Source of the DNA: SAR202 cluster bacterium | Lineage (GTDB): Bacteria > Chloroflexota > Dehalococcoidia > Lucifugimonadales > Australimonadaceae | Assembly: GCA_016872415.1 (NCBI GenBank) | Contig: VGZX01000013.1 | Coordinates: forward strand, 1 to 40,349 | Direction: 5' to 3' | DNA: 40,349 nt | In this document: positions 12,312-22,181 of the stretch, piece by piece | Position numbering within the stretch: the first letter of the stretch is position 1 | How the letters are laid out: the number at the start of each line of letters is the position of its first letter | The notes under the pieces: generated by a model | What the model saw: the letters and a program-made list of their open reading frames with translations, nothing else | Databases searched by the model: none | What the model was told of the DNA's origin: nothing | Made by a program: the position numbers and the translations under genes

Positions 12312-12848
12312 CTACCCCCGCGGCCTATCGAGGAGTTGGCTTTTCACCTCCGCCCACGACAGCCGGCGGCGGATGTGCAGCAGCACGCCCAGCAGCCCCG
12401 CGACGACCACCGCCGGCGCGACGCGCGCCTGCACGACCACGCTCTCCGCGTTGTACCACTGGGGCACGCCCGCCTCCAGCGCAGCGATCGCCAGTTCGCC
12501 GGCCGCGACGAATGCCATGCAGGACTGATACCACCACGCCAGCGACAACGCTCGTGGACGAAAGGCGGCATCGGCCAGCAGGTAGAGCGCGAGCGCGAAC
12601 AGGCCGCTGACCGCGCCGCACGCCGCCAGCACCAGCCGCACCGGCGCCGTGAGGTCGCTCCAGTCGAACGGCGTGCGGCACACGAGCGCCAGGCATTCCG
12701 CGACGTCAACCGCGCCGACCGGCAGGCCCAGCAGCAGCGCCGTCCGCTGGTGCGCGAACTCGTGGAGCAACTGCGAGGCGATCACCGAGCCGTAGGCCAC
12801 GGCGACGACGCCAGGCAGCCGGAGCAGGCGGCCGCGATTCGTGCCCAT
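12312..12848 (-). CDS. Small multi-pass membrane protein with HEFAH motif
   Basis: From ATG 12848 178 residues with about four hydrophobic segments. The first half contains ASQLLHEFAHQ (His29, Glu30, His33), a HExxH zinc-protease-like motif close to a membrane segment. Site-2 proteases (M50) carry such a motif in their first helix, but the second metal motif (N-x-x-P with LDG) is not visible and the protein is short, so protease function is unproven. It ends 34 bases before the VWA gene start on the same strand, so the two may be co-transcribed. Its 5' side faces the divergent LLM gene across 202 bases that should hold both promoters. Confidence 0.65.
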   Translation of the reverse strand: MGTNRGRLLRLPGVVAVAYGSVIASQLLHEFAHQRTALLLGLPVGAVDVAECLALVCRTPFDWSDLTAPVRLVLAACGAVSGLFALALYLLADAAFRPRALSLAWWYQSCMAFVAAGELAIAALEAGVPQWYNAESVVVQARVAPAVVVAGLLGVLLHIRRRLSWAEVKSQLLDRPRG

Positions 12849-13050
12849 CGCACCGTCACGTAACCGTCTCGGCGCCCACTGGGGCAACCTCACGCCGGAG
12901 AGTCGGCCCACGGCCCATCGGTCATCCCTGGCGGGAGGGTTGACGCGGGCCGGAGCCTCTCGCCGCAGGGATGAGAGCACGCGCGCCGTTCGGGTATCCT
13001 CAGCGGCGAGAGCCGGCGCCGGCCCAATCCGCCCCGACAGGAGCAACCGC

Positions 13051-13962
13051 ATGGCAACGATCGCATCACGCGCGCGCATGGGCGTCGCGATACCGCAGAT
13101 CTTCATCGACGGACGCGTCGACCCCGCGCTGATCCGCGCGTCGGCGCGCCTCGCCGAGGACCTGGGCTTCGACTCGCTGTGGACGCAGGAGCAGCTGCTG
13201 GGCAAGGCGACGTCGCTGGAGCCGACGACGCTGATGGCCTACGCCGCCGCGGTCACGCTGCGCGTCCGGCTCGGCGTGTCGGTCTACGTCGTCCCGCGGC
13301 ACGACCCGGTGCGGCTGGCGAAGGAGATCGCGACGGTCGACCAGCTCAGCAGCGGGCGGTTCATCGTCGGCGTGGGCCTTGGCGGCGTCGGCACGGGCGG
13401 CGTGGACACGCCGGCGCGCCGTCTCGCCGAGGGGCTGCGCCTGATGCGGGCCCTGTGGACGACCGATGACGTATCCTTCGACGGCCGGGCCTACGCGGTC
13501 AAGAACGCGACGATGAACCCGAAGCCGCACCAGCAGCCGATACCAGTGTGGTTCGGCGGCCGAGCTCCGTCGGCCTTGGAGCGCGCGGCCAAGCATGGCG
13601 ACGGCTGGATGGGTGCCGGCGGCTCGTCCATCGCCGACTTCAAGGCGATGGCGCCGGAGGTGCGGCGCCTCGCGGCGGCCGCGCTGAAGCCTGGATTCGT
13701 CATCTCGAAGCGGCAGTACGTCGCCATCGACGACAACCCCGCGCACGCCGCGCGCCGCGCGCTGGACTGGTTCACGGCCTATTACGGCAACGCCGACCTC
13801 GGCCGCAAGGTCGTCGCGTGGGGCACCCGCGAGACCGTGCGGGAGCGCATCGAGGAGCTGGTGGACGCCGGCGCCCAACACCTGCTGCTGGCGCCAATGT
13901 ACGGCTTCGAGGAACACTATCGCGCGTTGGCGGAGGTCACGGGGCTGCGGGCGGTGGCGTAG
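13051..13962 (+). CDS. LLM-class flavin/F420-dependent oxidoreductase
   Basis: 303 residues from ATG 13051, chosen for AGGAG twelve bases upstream and the family start GVAIPQIFIDG. The chain follows the luciferase-like (beta/alpha)8 barrel: FDSLWTQEQLLG, LGVSVYVVPRHDPVRLAKEIATVDQLSSGRFIVGVGLG, PVWFGGRAPSALERAAKHGDGWM, and a late GTRETVRERIEELVDAGAQHLLL. In Chloroflexota and actinobacteria most LLM proteins of this type use coenzyme F420, and an F420:NADPH reductase is present at 22182. The substrate cannot be told from sequence. Its 3' end overlaps the convergent hemerythrin gene by 26 bases. Confidence 0.88.
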   Translation: MATIASRARMGVAIPQIFIDGRVDPALIRASARLAEDLGFDSLWTQEQLLGKATSLEPTTLMAYAAAVTLRVRLGVSVYVVPRHDPVRLAKEIATVDQLSSGRFIVGVGLGGVGTGGVDTPARRLAEGLRLMRALWTTDDVSFDGRAYAVKNATMNPKPHQQPIPVWFGGRAPSALERAAKHGDGWMGAGGSSIADFKAMAPEVRRLAAAALKPGFVISKRQYVAIDDNPAHAARRALDWFTAYYGNADLGRKVVAWGTRETVRERIEELVDAGAQHLLLAPMYGFEEHYRALAEVTGLRAVA

Positions 13963-14494
13963 CGGGCGCGGCCGCCTCCAGCCGCTCGACCGCCGTTTCC
14001 ATCTCTCGGTGGAAGCGGTGCTCGTCCAGCTCGCGCTCGACCGCCTCGAACTGCTCGGCCATCCGTTCCTTCTCGGCCGGGGTGAGCAGCGCGGCGGCGA
14101 GCGGGAAGATGATCTCGTTCTCCTTCGCGATGTGGCTCCGCAGCAGCGTCGCGTAGGTCTCCAGCAGCTTGCCGGCGGCCGTGGCGTCGGCCCGCGCCCC
14201 CGCGTCGCGCAGGCGCTCCATCAGCACGTGGCCGGCTTCGTGCTCGCCCGACAGCACGCGCACCGGGCCGGCCTTGATCTGGGCGCCCTTGGTCGCGAGC
14301 ACCGGAAACAACGCCTGTTCTTCCTTGCGGTGGTGGCAGCCGTGGACGAAGCCCGCGAGGAAGGTGTCGACCAGACGCAGCGCGGCCGCGTCGACCGGCG
14401 CTCCCGCCTCGGCCCGCTCGGCGAGCCGTGCCATGACGGCGGCGACCCGCAGGATGACATCGTGCTCGTGGCGCTGATCGGCGAATGGGTCCAT
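13937..14494 (-). CDS. Hemerythrin-domain protein
   Basis: 185 residues from ATG 14494 with GGGAGG upstream. The helical bundle carries the HHE-type iron ligands: RHEHD at residues 8-12, HGCHHRKEE at 51-59, GEHEAGH at 83-89 and HIAKENE at 121-127. Such proteins hold a di-iron centre and serve in oxygen, nitric oxide or iron sensing and storage. The C-terminus is an Ala/Pro-rich tail. The last 26 bases overlap the end of the LLM gene on the other strand. No transporter or signalling domain is attached, so it is probably a free cytoplasmic oxygen-binding or di-iron-repair protein. Confidence 0.88.
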   Translation of the reverse strand: MDPFADQRHEHDVILRVAAVMARLAERAEAGAPVDAAALRLVDTFLAGFVHGCHHRKEEQALFPVLATKGAQIKAGPVRVLSGEHEAGHVLMERLRDAGARADATAAGKLLETYATLLRSHIAKENEIIFPLAAALLTPAEKERMAEQFEAVERELDEHRFHREMETAVERLEAAAPATPPPAAP

Positions 14495-14598
14495 GACAAC
14501 CTCCCAACGCGGCGGGCCGGCCTGCCGCCGAACCTCACTCGCCCTCGATCGAGGCGGGAGGCGAGGCGATGACGCTCCTCGCATTGTACGGCGTGTCG

Positions 14599-16014
<1,416 letters not shown>

Positions 16015-16072
16015 GGTCGCCTCCGACGGATGTTGGCGGGATTGTAGTGGGTGGCGGCGCGCGGCGACAGGG

Positions 16073-17524
16073 TCAGCGGGCCCGCGCGGTTTCCGGCGCG
16101 ACGGGCTCGGCGTCGTCGCTCGGCGCCGGGGCGCGGATGAGCCAGCGCGGCACGAGGTAGGAGAGCGCCGTGCCGACGCCGTAGACGACCGCGAGCGCGA
16201 GCATGGCGCGGCCGAAGCTTTGCACCAGGGCGGCGTCGGTGCCGCCGGTCGCGACCGCCGCGCCGGCGCCGACGGCCGGGGCGATGGAGCCGAGCGCCTG
16301 GCCGGCCGAATTGCCGATCTGGCCGGAGACCAGCGTGATGTTGGGCTCGGCGTGGACGTATTCCTGCGGGACGCCGTTGAACAGCTGCCGCTGGTTGGCG
16401 GTGAGCATGGTGGATTGGCAGATGCCGATGAGCAGCAGGGCCGCGACGATGAGCGTCATGTTGGGCGGGAGCGCGACGAAGCCGATGATGGCGAGCGCGA
16501 CCATCACGCCGATGGCCGACGGGACCTGCACTTGGTTGTTGCCGAGGCGGTCGGCCAGCCAGCCGCCGATGGGACCAGCGGGCGGACGGGCGGCGCTGAG
16601 GAAGAACATGATGCCGCCGGCGTAGGCGACGCTCCACCCAAAGCCCTGCTGGAACAGGAAGGGCAGTAACAGCAGCACGGCGCCGTCGGCGAAGCGGGTC
16701 CACACGGCCATGCCGGCGCCGGTGACGACCGGGCGGATCTTGAAGATGCGGAGCTCCAGCACCGGCTGTTCGACGCGCAGCTCCCACCAGACGAAACAGC
16801 CGAGCAGGGCGACGCCCGTTACGAGCAGCGCCGCGCCGAGGGCGGGCTGGGTGCCCTTCGAGACGAACTGGAGCCCCGTGAGCGTGAGCGCGACGCCGGC
16901 CATGATGAGCAGGCTGCCGGCGAAGTCGAACGCGCGCCTCGTGCCGGCCGGGGCCGGCTTCGGCGGCGACGGCGGCAGCAGCAGCCGCACGAGCACGACC
17001 AACGGCGCCAGCAGCACGATGACGCTGACGATGACCCATCGCCAGCCGAACAGGTCAGTGACGATGCCGCCGAGCGGCACGCCGACCATGAGGCCGATGC
17101 CTTGCACGAGGGCGGTGATGCCGAGCATGCGCCCGCGTCGCTCCTTGGGCATGGCGCCGATGGACATGACCTGAAGCGGCAGCCAAGGCCACATGCGGAC
17201 GAGGCCTTGGAGGAAACGCAGGAACAGGAACACGTGGATGTTGTCGATGACGACCATGAGCGTCATGAGCACGAGGTCGCCCACGAGGCCGGCGAGGATG
17301 AGCGTTCGCAGCGGGACGTAATTGGTGAGCGTGCTGGTGATGAACGCGGAGCCGGCGAGGCCGAGGCCGTACGCCAGCGGCACCCACGCGATGGTGGTGC
17401 CGTCGACGCCGAACTCCCGCGCCATGAGCGGCAGCGCGACGGTGAGCCCGAAGAAGGTGAAACCGCTGATCGGCTGGAAGTAGATGTAGAAGAACAGCGC
17501 CCGCCAGGGCGTGGAAACCTTCAT
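16073..17524 (-). CDS. MFS transporter, DHA2-like drug/solute exporter
   Basis: 483 residues, nearly all hydrophobic segments, about 12-14 helices. It opens with FFYIYFQPISGFTFFGLTVALPLMAREFG, has the RFLQGLVRMWPWLPLQVM segment, and FGWRWVIVSVIVLL between helices 5 and 6, typical of the DHA2 (EmrB/QacA) group. The C-terminus is a charged tail. Direction and substrate are not shown by sequence; DHA2 members are mostly proton-driven exporters. It is followed by the amidase 58 bases downstream and preceded by a 126-base gap after the malic enzyme gene, all on the minus strand. GAGGA lies upstream of ATG 17524. Confidence 0.85.
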   Translation of the reverse strand: MKVSTPWRALFFYIYFQPISGFTFFGLTVALPLMAREFGVDGTTIAWVPLAYGLGLAGSAFITSTLTNYVPLRTLILAGLVGDLVLMTLMVVIDNIHVFLFLRFLQGLVRMWPWLPLQVMSIGAMPKERRGRMLGITALVQGIGLMVGVPLGGIVTDLFGWRWVIVSVIVLLAPLVVLVRLLLPPSPPKPAPAGTRRAFDFAGSLLIMAGVALTLTGLQFVSKGTQPALGAALLVTGVALLGCFVWWELRVEQPVLELRIFKIRPVVTGAGMAVWTRFADGAVLLLLPFLFQQGFGWSVAYAGGIMFFLSAARPPAGPIGGWLADRLGNNQVQVPSAIGVMVALAIIGFVALPPNMTLIVAALLLIGICQSTMLTANQRQLFNGVPQEYVHAEPNITLVSGQIGNSAGQALGSIAPAVGAGAAVATGGTDAALVQSFGRAMLALAVVYGVGTALSYLVPRWLIRAPAPSDDAEPVAPETARAR

Positions 17525-17650
17525 GCGAGCGAAGTCCTCGATCGGTGGCGCCGGCCGCCGGATTTCCCACCGTCACCGTAAGCGTGGCCCGTGGCGGTGG
17601 CGTGAACGCCACGGGGTGAGCCGTGAACGAGCCGTGCCACGTCGGCGCGC

Positions 17651-18979
17651 CTATGGCGTCGGTTCCAACTCCTCCAGGTCCTTCGAATCCTCGCCCACGC
17701 CCGATGCGACGGCGGCCTTGCCGACGGCGTGGGCCAGGCGCTGGTGCACCGCGCGGTCCAGCGGGTTCGGCAGCAGCTCGCTGGCGGGGCCCATGGCGGC
17801 GATGGCCTGGCCTAGCGCGATGAGCATGTCGCGGTTGATCTTGCGGGCGTGAGCGGCGAGCGAGCCGCGCCAGATGCCGGGATAGCCGAAGAGGTTGTTG
17901 ACCGACCGCCCGTCGGTGGCGAGCATCGCGCCGGCGGCCATGGCGGCGGCGGGCTCGATCTCCGGCTCTGGGTTCGAGAGCGCGAGGACCACCTGGCCGC
18001 GCCGCACCATCTCGGGCTTGATGAGGCCCTTGACGCCGGTTGTCGCGATGACGATGTCGGCCTTCGCCATGATCTCGGACATCTCGGCCGGGAGCCCGCC
18101 GTGGCTGGCGTGCCGTTGACGCCCGGCCTCGCGGATGTCCGCGCCCATCACGGGGTTGCCGGTGACGTGCATCAGCGGGTCGGCGATGGTCTGCCCGGCG
18201 GCGCCGAAGCCGATTTGGCCGATCTTCACCTTGCCCAGGTCCATCTGGCACATGCGGACGGCGCTCAACGCGGCGCCGAGCACGACGGCGGCGGTGCCGT
18301 GCTGGTCGTCGTGCATCACCGGCGTGTCCAGCTCCGCTTGCAGGCGCTCCGTGATCTCGAAGCAGCGCGGCGCGGCGATGCCCTCCAGGTGGATGCCGCC
18401 GAACGTCGGCGCGATGTGCTTCACCGACGCCACGATCTCGTCGGGGACGGTGGTGTCGAGCAAGATGGGGATGCCGCTCACGTCGCCGAGCTGGCTCAGG
18501 AGCGCGGCCTTCCCCTCCATCACCGGCATCGCGGCCAGCCCGCCCACGTTGCCAAGGCCGAGCACGGCGGTGCCGTCTGTGACGATGGCGACCATGTTGG
18601 AGATGGCGGTGTAGGTGCGGGCGGCGCGCGGCTCGGCGTGGATGCGCTTCGACACGTCGGCGACGCCGGGCGTGTAGACCTTCCGCAGCGTGGCGATGCT
18701 GTCGACGGAGTGGGGGCTCACCATGCGGATCTTGCCGCCGACGTGCAGCGCGAGCACCTCGTCGCGCACCTCGGTGACCTCCACGTCGTAGACGGCGCCG
18801 ATGTCGCGCAGCACGCGCTGGATGTGGGCATGGTCGCGGACGTAGACGTCGATGTCGCGCACGACGTGGTGCTGGCTCAGGTACACGGCCTGGATGTTGC
18901 CGATGTTGGCGCCCGCGTTGCCGATCGCGGCGGCGACGGCCCCAAGCACGCCCGGCATGTTGAGGTTGCGGACCTGCAC
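17651..18979 (-). CDS. Malic enzyme with N-terminal ACT domain; in-frame TAG before the usable frame
   Basis: Oxidative decarboxylation of malate to pyruvate with NAD(P). From GTG 18979 442 residues: an ACT-type regulatory domain (about 1-75, NLNMPGVLGAVAAAIGNAGA), then the malic core with TLRKVYTPGVADVSKRI (catalytic Tyr), EGKAALLSQLGD (Lys), MHDDQHGTAAVVLGAAL (metal-binding Asp pair) and the nucleotide loop GFGAAGQTIA. The better start is ATG 19018 after GGAGGAG, reading MPDSPQQ, then TAG (18997-18995), then SLIRTVQVRNLN in the same frame. The ACT strand would naturally begin at this interrupted part. GTG 18979 has no ribosome-binding site. The gene is therefore damaged, recoded, re-initiated at GTG, or miscalled at one base. 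Confidence 0.85.
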   Translation of the reverse strand: MQVRNLNMPGVLGAVAAAIGNAGANIGNIQAVYLSQHHVVRDIDVYVRDHAHIQRVLRDIGAVYDVEVTEVRDEVLALHVGGKIRMVSPHSVDSIATLRKVYTPGVADVSKRIHAEPRAARTYTAISNMVAIVTDGTAVLGLGNVGGLAAMPVMEGKAALLSQLGDVSGIPILLDTTVPDEIVASVKHIAPTFGGIHLEGIAAPRCFEITERLQAELDTPVMHDDQHGTAAVVLGAALSAVRMCQMDLGKVKIGQIGFGAAGQTIADPLMHVTGNPVMGADIREAGRQRHASHGGLPAEMSEIMAKADIVIATTGVKGLIKPEMVRRGQVVLALSNPEPEIEPAAAMAAGAMLATDGRSVNNLFGYPGIWRGSLAAHARKINRDMLIALGQAIAAMGPASELLPNPLDRAVHQRLAHAVGKAAVASGVGEDSKDLEELEPTP

Positions 18980-19083
18980 GGTGCGGATGAGGGACTATTG
19001 CTGCGGGGAATCAGGCATGCGTCGATGCTCCTCCGGCGGTGCCGGCGTTGTCAGTATGGCACTTCACGGCCGCCGTTGCGGAC

Positions 19084-20343
19084 TCATTCGAGGACCCCTT
19101 GAGCAAGCAGCGCGTCGATTTCCTCCTCCGACAGGCCTAAGACGTCCTGGCAGACCCGCCGCGTGTATTGGCCCAGCAGCGGCGCCGGGCGCTCGTGGCG
19201 GGCGGGCGTCAGCGCGAGCGCGAAGGCGTCGGTGTCGACCGCGTGCCGGCCGATCTCGGGATGGTCGACCCATGCGAAGTGCCGGCGATGCTTCAGCTGC
19301 GGGTCGTCGAAGAGGCCGGCGGTGGTGTGCGCCACGCCCGCCGCGATGCCCGCGGCCAGGCACCGCGCGGCGACGTCGCCGGCGTCGAGGTCGCGCGTCC
19401 ACGCGGCGACGATGGCGTCGAGCGCCGCCTCGTCACGCTTACGGTCGGTAAGACGGACGAACCGAGGGTCGTCGGCCAGCGACGGCTTGCCCATCAGGTC
19501 GCACAGCGCACGCCACTGGGCGTCGTCCTCGCAGGCGATGGCGCACCAGCGGTCGTCGCCGGCGCACGGGTAGACGCCGTGCGGCGCCATGCCGGGGTCG
19601 GCGTTGGCCTCGCGGGCGAGGATGCGGCCGTTCACCTGGTAGTCGAGGAGGGCCGGCGCGAGGTAGTGCAGCGAGGCTTCCAATTGGGACAGCTCGATGT
19701 GCGTGCCGCGGCCGGTGCGCCGCCGCTGGTCGAGCGCGCCGATGATAGCCGCGACGCCGAAGTGCGGCAGCAGGAAATCGGTGTAGGCGCCGTAGGGTGT
19801 GCTTGGGGGGCGCCACGGATAGCCGGTGAGGTGCGAGAACCCGGCGAGCGAGGTGAGCACGGGGCCGTAGCCCGGTTGCCGCGCCTGCGGCCCGCCATCG
19901 CCGAACATGGAGGCGCTGAAGGTGATGAGCGCGGGGTTGGCCGCGAGCAGGGTTTCGTGGCCGATGCCCCACCGTTCCATGGTGCCCGGCGTGAAGTTTT
20001 CGGTGACGACGTTGGCCCATTGGGCGAGGCGTTTGACGATGTCGATGGCACCGGGGTTCGCCATGTTGAGCGCGAGGCCGAGCTTGTTGGCATTGTAGTT
20101 GGCGAAGTAGCCGCTGCGGTTGACGCCGGGGACGCCGCCGGCGAACGGCTGCGAGATGCGGAGCGTTTCCATGCGGCTTTTCGATTCGACGCGAATGACG
20201 GTGGCGCCGTGATCGGCCAGGGTGCGGGTGAGCATGGGGCCGATCACGACCCAGCAGAAGTCGAGCACCTTGAGCCCGGCAAGCGCCTGCCGATGTCCGT
20301 CGCCGGGGGCGTCGGGAGTGGCATGCGTCGGCGCGTCGGTCAT
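19084..20343 (-). CDS. Family III (CaiB/BaiF) CoA-transferase, subunit with catalytic Asp
   Basis: 419 residues. It opens after a short extension with LAGLKVLDFCWVVIGPMLTRTLADHGATVIRVES, the family start. The catalytic aspartate candidate is Asp189 in PSTPYGAYTDFLLPHFG, followed by RTGRGTHIELSQLEA. The C-terminal domain (HRRHFAWVDHPEIG) is present. These enzymes move CoA between carboxylic acids. ATG 20343 overlaps the stop of the upstream homologue (20340-20343), so the two are co-translated and probably form a heterodimer, as in benzylsuccinate (BbsEF) and succinyl-CoA:malate (SmtAB) CoA-transferases. A malic enzyme gene lies 65 bases downstream, which makes a C4 dicarboxylate substrate possible, though not shown. 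Confidence 0.9.
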   Translation of the reverse strand: MTDAPTHATPDAPGDGHRQALAGLKVLDFCWVVIGPMLTRTLADHGATVIRVESKSRMETLRISQPFAGGVPGVNRSGYFANYNANKLGLALNMANPGAIDIVKRLAQWANVVTENFTPGTMERWGIGHETLLAANPALITFSASMFGDGGPQARQPGYGPVLTSLAGFSHLTGYPWRPPSTPYGAYTDFLLPHFGVAAIIGALDQRRRTGRGTHIELSQLEASLHYLAPALLDYQVNGRILAREANADPGMAPHGVYPCAGDDRWCAIACEDDAQWRALCDLMGKPSLADDPRFVRLTDRKRDEAALDAIVAAWTRDLDAGDVAARCLAAGIAAGVAHTTAGLFDDPQLKHRRHFAWVDHPEIGRHAVDTDAFALALTPARHERPAPLLGQYTRRVCQDVLGLSEEEIDALLAQGVLE

Positions 20344-21566
20344 GCGACGCCTCCCGCCCGCAGCGCCTCGATCTCGGCGGGCGTGAGGCCGAGGTCGCGC
20401 AATATCTCGGACGTGTGCTCGCCGATGCGCGGCGCGCGGCGCGCCGGTGTTTCATGGCCTTGCACGCGCACCAGCGGTCCGGGGAATTCCAACGTCCGCT
20501 CGATATCGGGGACGGCGATGGGCTGCCAAAAACCGCGCGCTCGCGGCTGCGGGTGCTGGAGGAGGTCGGAAGCGTCGCTCACGGGAAACAGGATGACGCG
20601 ATGGCGCACCGCGCCCTCGGCCAGCTCCCGCTTCCGGCGGATCGCGAAGAAGGCGGCGAGCGTCGCGTCCATCTCATCGAGCACGGCCTGCGGCGTCGTG
20701 CCGAACTCGAAGCGTTGCCAGTCGGTGCCCTCGATGAAGGCGTTGGGCACGCCCTCGTCGCGGTGCCAGGCGGCGAGGCCCGCCATCATGCGCGCGCCGA
20801 CCGGTCCGCCGGGGAAATAGCAGGCGACGTAACCGTCGGCGCAGGGGTAGGTGATGCGGACGGTGATGCTGCCGAGCTGCCGGTAGGCGCCCTTGCGTTT
20901 GACGATGACGCGGTTCATGTCCCACGATTGCGGCGCGTGCGAGAGGGTGCGGGCGATGGCCTGTTGGCACGAAACGTCGACCAGCTGACCCTCGCCGGTG
21001 CGGACGCGGTGATGGTGCGCCACCATTGCCCCGGCGGCGGCCGTCGCCGAACCGACCAGCCAGAACTGGGGCGCGTGCGACACGCGCACGGGTGGCAAGT
21101 CCGGTTCGCCGGTCATGAACAGCGAGCCGCCGAGCGCGACGCCGGTGAGGTCGGTGGCCGGGGCGTGGGAGCGGGGCCCGGTGCGCCCAAACGGCGTGAT
21201 GCTGACGTAGACGAGGCCGGGGTTGATGCGGCGGAGGTCGTCCCAGCCGAGGCCGAGGGAGTCGAGGTAGCCGACATTCGACGACTCGAACAGGAAGTGG
21301 GCCGACGACACCAAGCGGCGCAGCAGGTCGCGTCCGCGCCCATGCGCGATGTCGAGCGTGAGCGAGCGGCGGTTGACGGCGTGCGCCATCCAGAAGAGGC
21401 TGCGCTCCGGGTGCGGCACGTCGCCGGCGAACGGCCCGATGCCGCGCGACGGGTCGCCCGTGGGCGGCTCGACCTTGATGACGTCGGCGCCCAGCTCGGC
21501 CAGGACCTTCGCGGCGAAGATGCCCCGGTGGTCGGTGAGGTCGATGACGCGATATGCCTGGAGCAC
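20340..21566 (-). CDS. Family III (CaiB/BaiF) CoA-transferase, partner subunit
   Basis: 408 residues opening MLQAYRVIDLTDHRGIFAAKVLAELGADVIKVE, then SLTLDIAHGRGRDLLRRLVSSAHFLFES and RRINPGLVYVSITPFGRTGPRS. At the place where the catalytic Asp usually stands (after the P-x-R-V segment) this copy reads VSHAPQFWLVGSATAA, without Asp, while RTGEGQLVDVSCQQA follows normally. The N-terminal part also replaces the usual G-P-x-x-x loop with HRGIFAAK. It therefore looks like the non-catalytic half of a heterodimer with the downstream gene. It starts 12 bases after the SlyD-like gene stop. The substrate is unknown. Confidence 0.88.
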   Translation of the reverse strand: MLQAYRVIDLTDHRGIFAAKVLAELGADVIKVEPPTGDPSRGIGPFAGDVPHPERSLFWMAHAVNRRSLTLDIAHGRGRDLLRRLVSSAHFLFESSNVGYLDSLGLGWDDLRRINPGLVYVSITPFGRTGPRSHAPATDLTGVALGGSLFMTGEPDLPPVRVSHAPQFWLVGSATAAAGAMVAHHHRVRTGEGQLVDVSCQQAIARTLSHAPQSWDMNRVIVKRKGAYRQLGSITVRITYPCADGYVACYFPGGPVGARMMAGLAAWHRDEGVPNAFIEGTDWQRFEFGTTPQAVLDEMDATLAAFFAIRRKRELAEGAVRHRVILFPVSDASDLLQHPQPRARGFWQPIAVPDIERTLEFPGPLVRVQGHETPARRAPRIGEHTSEILRDLGLTPAEIEALRAGGVA

Positions 21567-21578
21567 CGCGCCGGTCCG

Positions 21579-22001
21579 CTATTTGATCGAGACGAGCGCG
21601 ATCTCGAAGTTCAACGCCATGCCGGCAAGCGGGTGGTTGGCGTCGATACGCACCAGCTCGTCGGTAACCGCGGCGATGGTCGCGACGGTGCCGTCGGAGA
21701 GCTGCACCTGGTCGCCGGCCGACAGGCCCTCCGGCGCGCCGTCAGCGGAGACCTCGAAGATGAGATCGTCGCGGCGCTGGCCGTAGGCGTCATCGGGCTC
21801 GATGTGAATGGTCGCGGTCGCGCCGACCATGAGGCCGCGCACCGCGTTCTCGAAGCCGGGGATGATTTGGCCTTGGCCGAGCGTGAAGGTCAGCGGGTCT
21901 CGCCCCTGCGATGAGTCGAACTCCTCGCCGGAATCGAGCGTGCCGCGATAATGCACGGCCACCTCGTCGCCGTCCTTCGCCATGCGCAGGTCCTTCGCCA
22001 T
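21579..22001 (-). CDS. FKBP-type peptidyl-prolyl isomerase, SlyD-like
   Basis: 140 residues from ATG 22001 (GAGGAGG upstream). The FKBP half reads VAVHYRGTLDSGEEFDSS, PLTFTLGQGQIIPGFENAVRGL and MVGATATIHI; the inserted flap domain and return strand follow, ending IDANHPLAGMALNFEIALVSI, which is the SlyD signature. SlyD proteins isomerise prolines and chaperone folding; the His-rich metal tail of enterobacterial SlyD is absent. It is first in a minus-strand run with the two CoA-transferase genes. A divergent promoter region of 180 bases separates it from npdG. Confidence 0.92.
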   Translation of the reverse strand: MAKDLRMAKDGDEVAVHYRGTLDSGEEFDSSQGRDPLTFTLGQGQIIPGFENAVRGLMVGATATIHIEPDDAYGQRRDDLIFEVSADGAPEGLSAGDQVQLSDGTVATIAAVTDELVRIDANHPLAGMALNFEIALVSIK

Positions 22002-22109
22002 CGAGCATGCCTCCTCGCGTGTTGCTAGCGTCGCCCAGGCGATGCCCCGCCACGGCGTTAGGAGGTCATGGTACGCGAATTCGCCCGAACGCGCGCCTGC
22101 CGCTGGCCG

Positions 22110-22139
22110 TTGCCGTGGCCGATGCACGCCTTATATAGT
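22110..22139 (+). promoter_or_regulatory. Promoter of npdG
   Basis: TTGCCG (22110-22115) followed by TATATA (22132-22137, 16-base spacer) or TATAGT (22134-22139, 18-base spacer). It is the only AT-rich box in the 180-base divergent region and lies about 45 bases before the GTG start. Confidence 0.5.
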
Positions 22140-22181
22140 TCGCAAGTCGTTCATTTCGGTTACCGCGAGGAGCGTCGCATC

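Noticed and set aside
12312..12848. Assignment of the HEFAH membrane protein as a site-2 protease.
   Set aside because: Only the first metal motif is seen; the second motif and the usual length are missing, so it is left as a membrane protein of unknown role.
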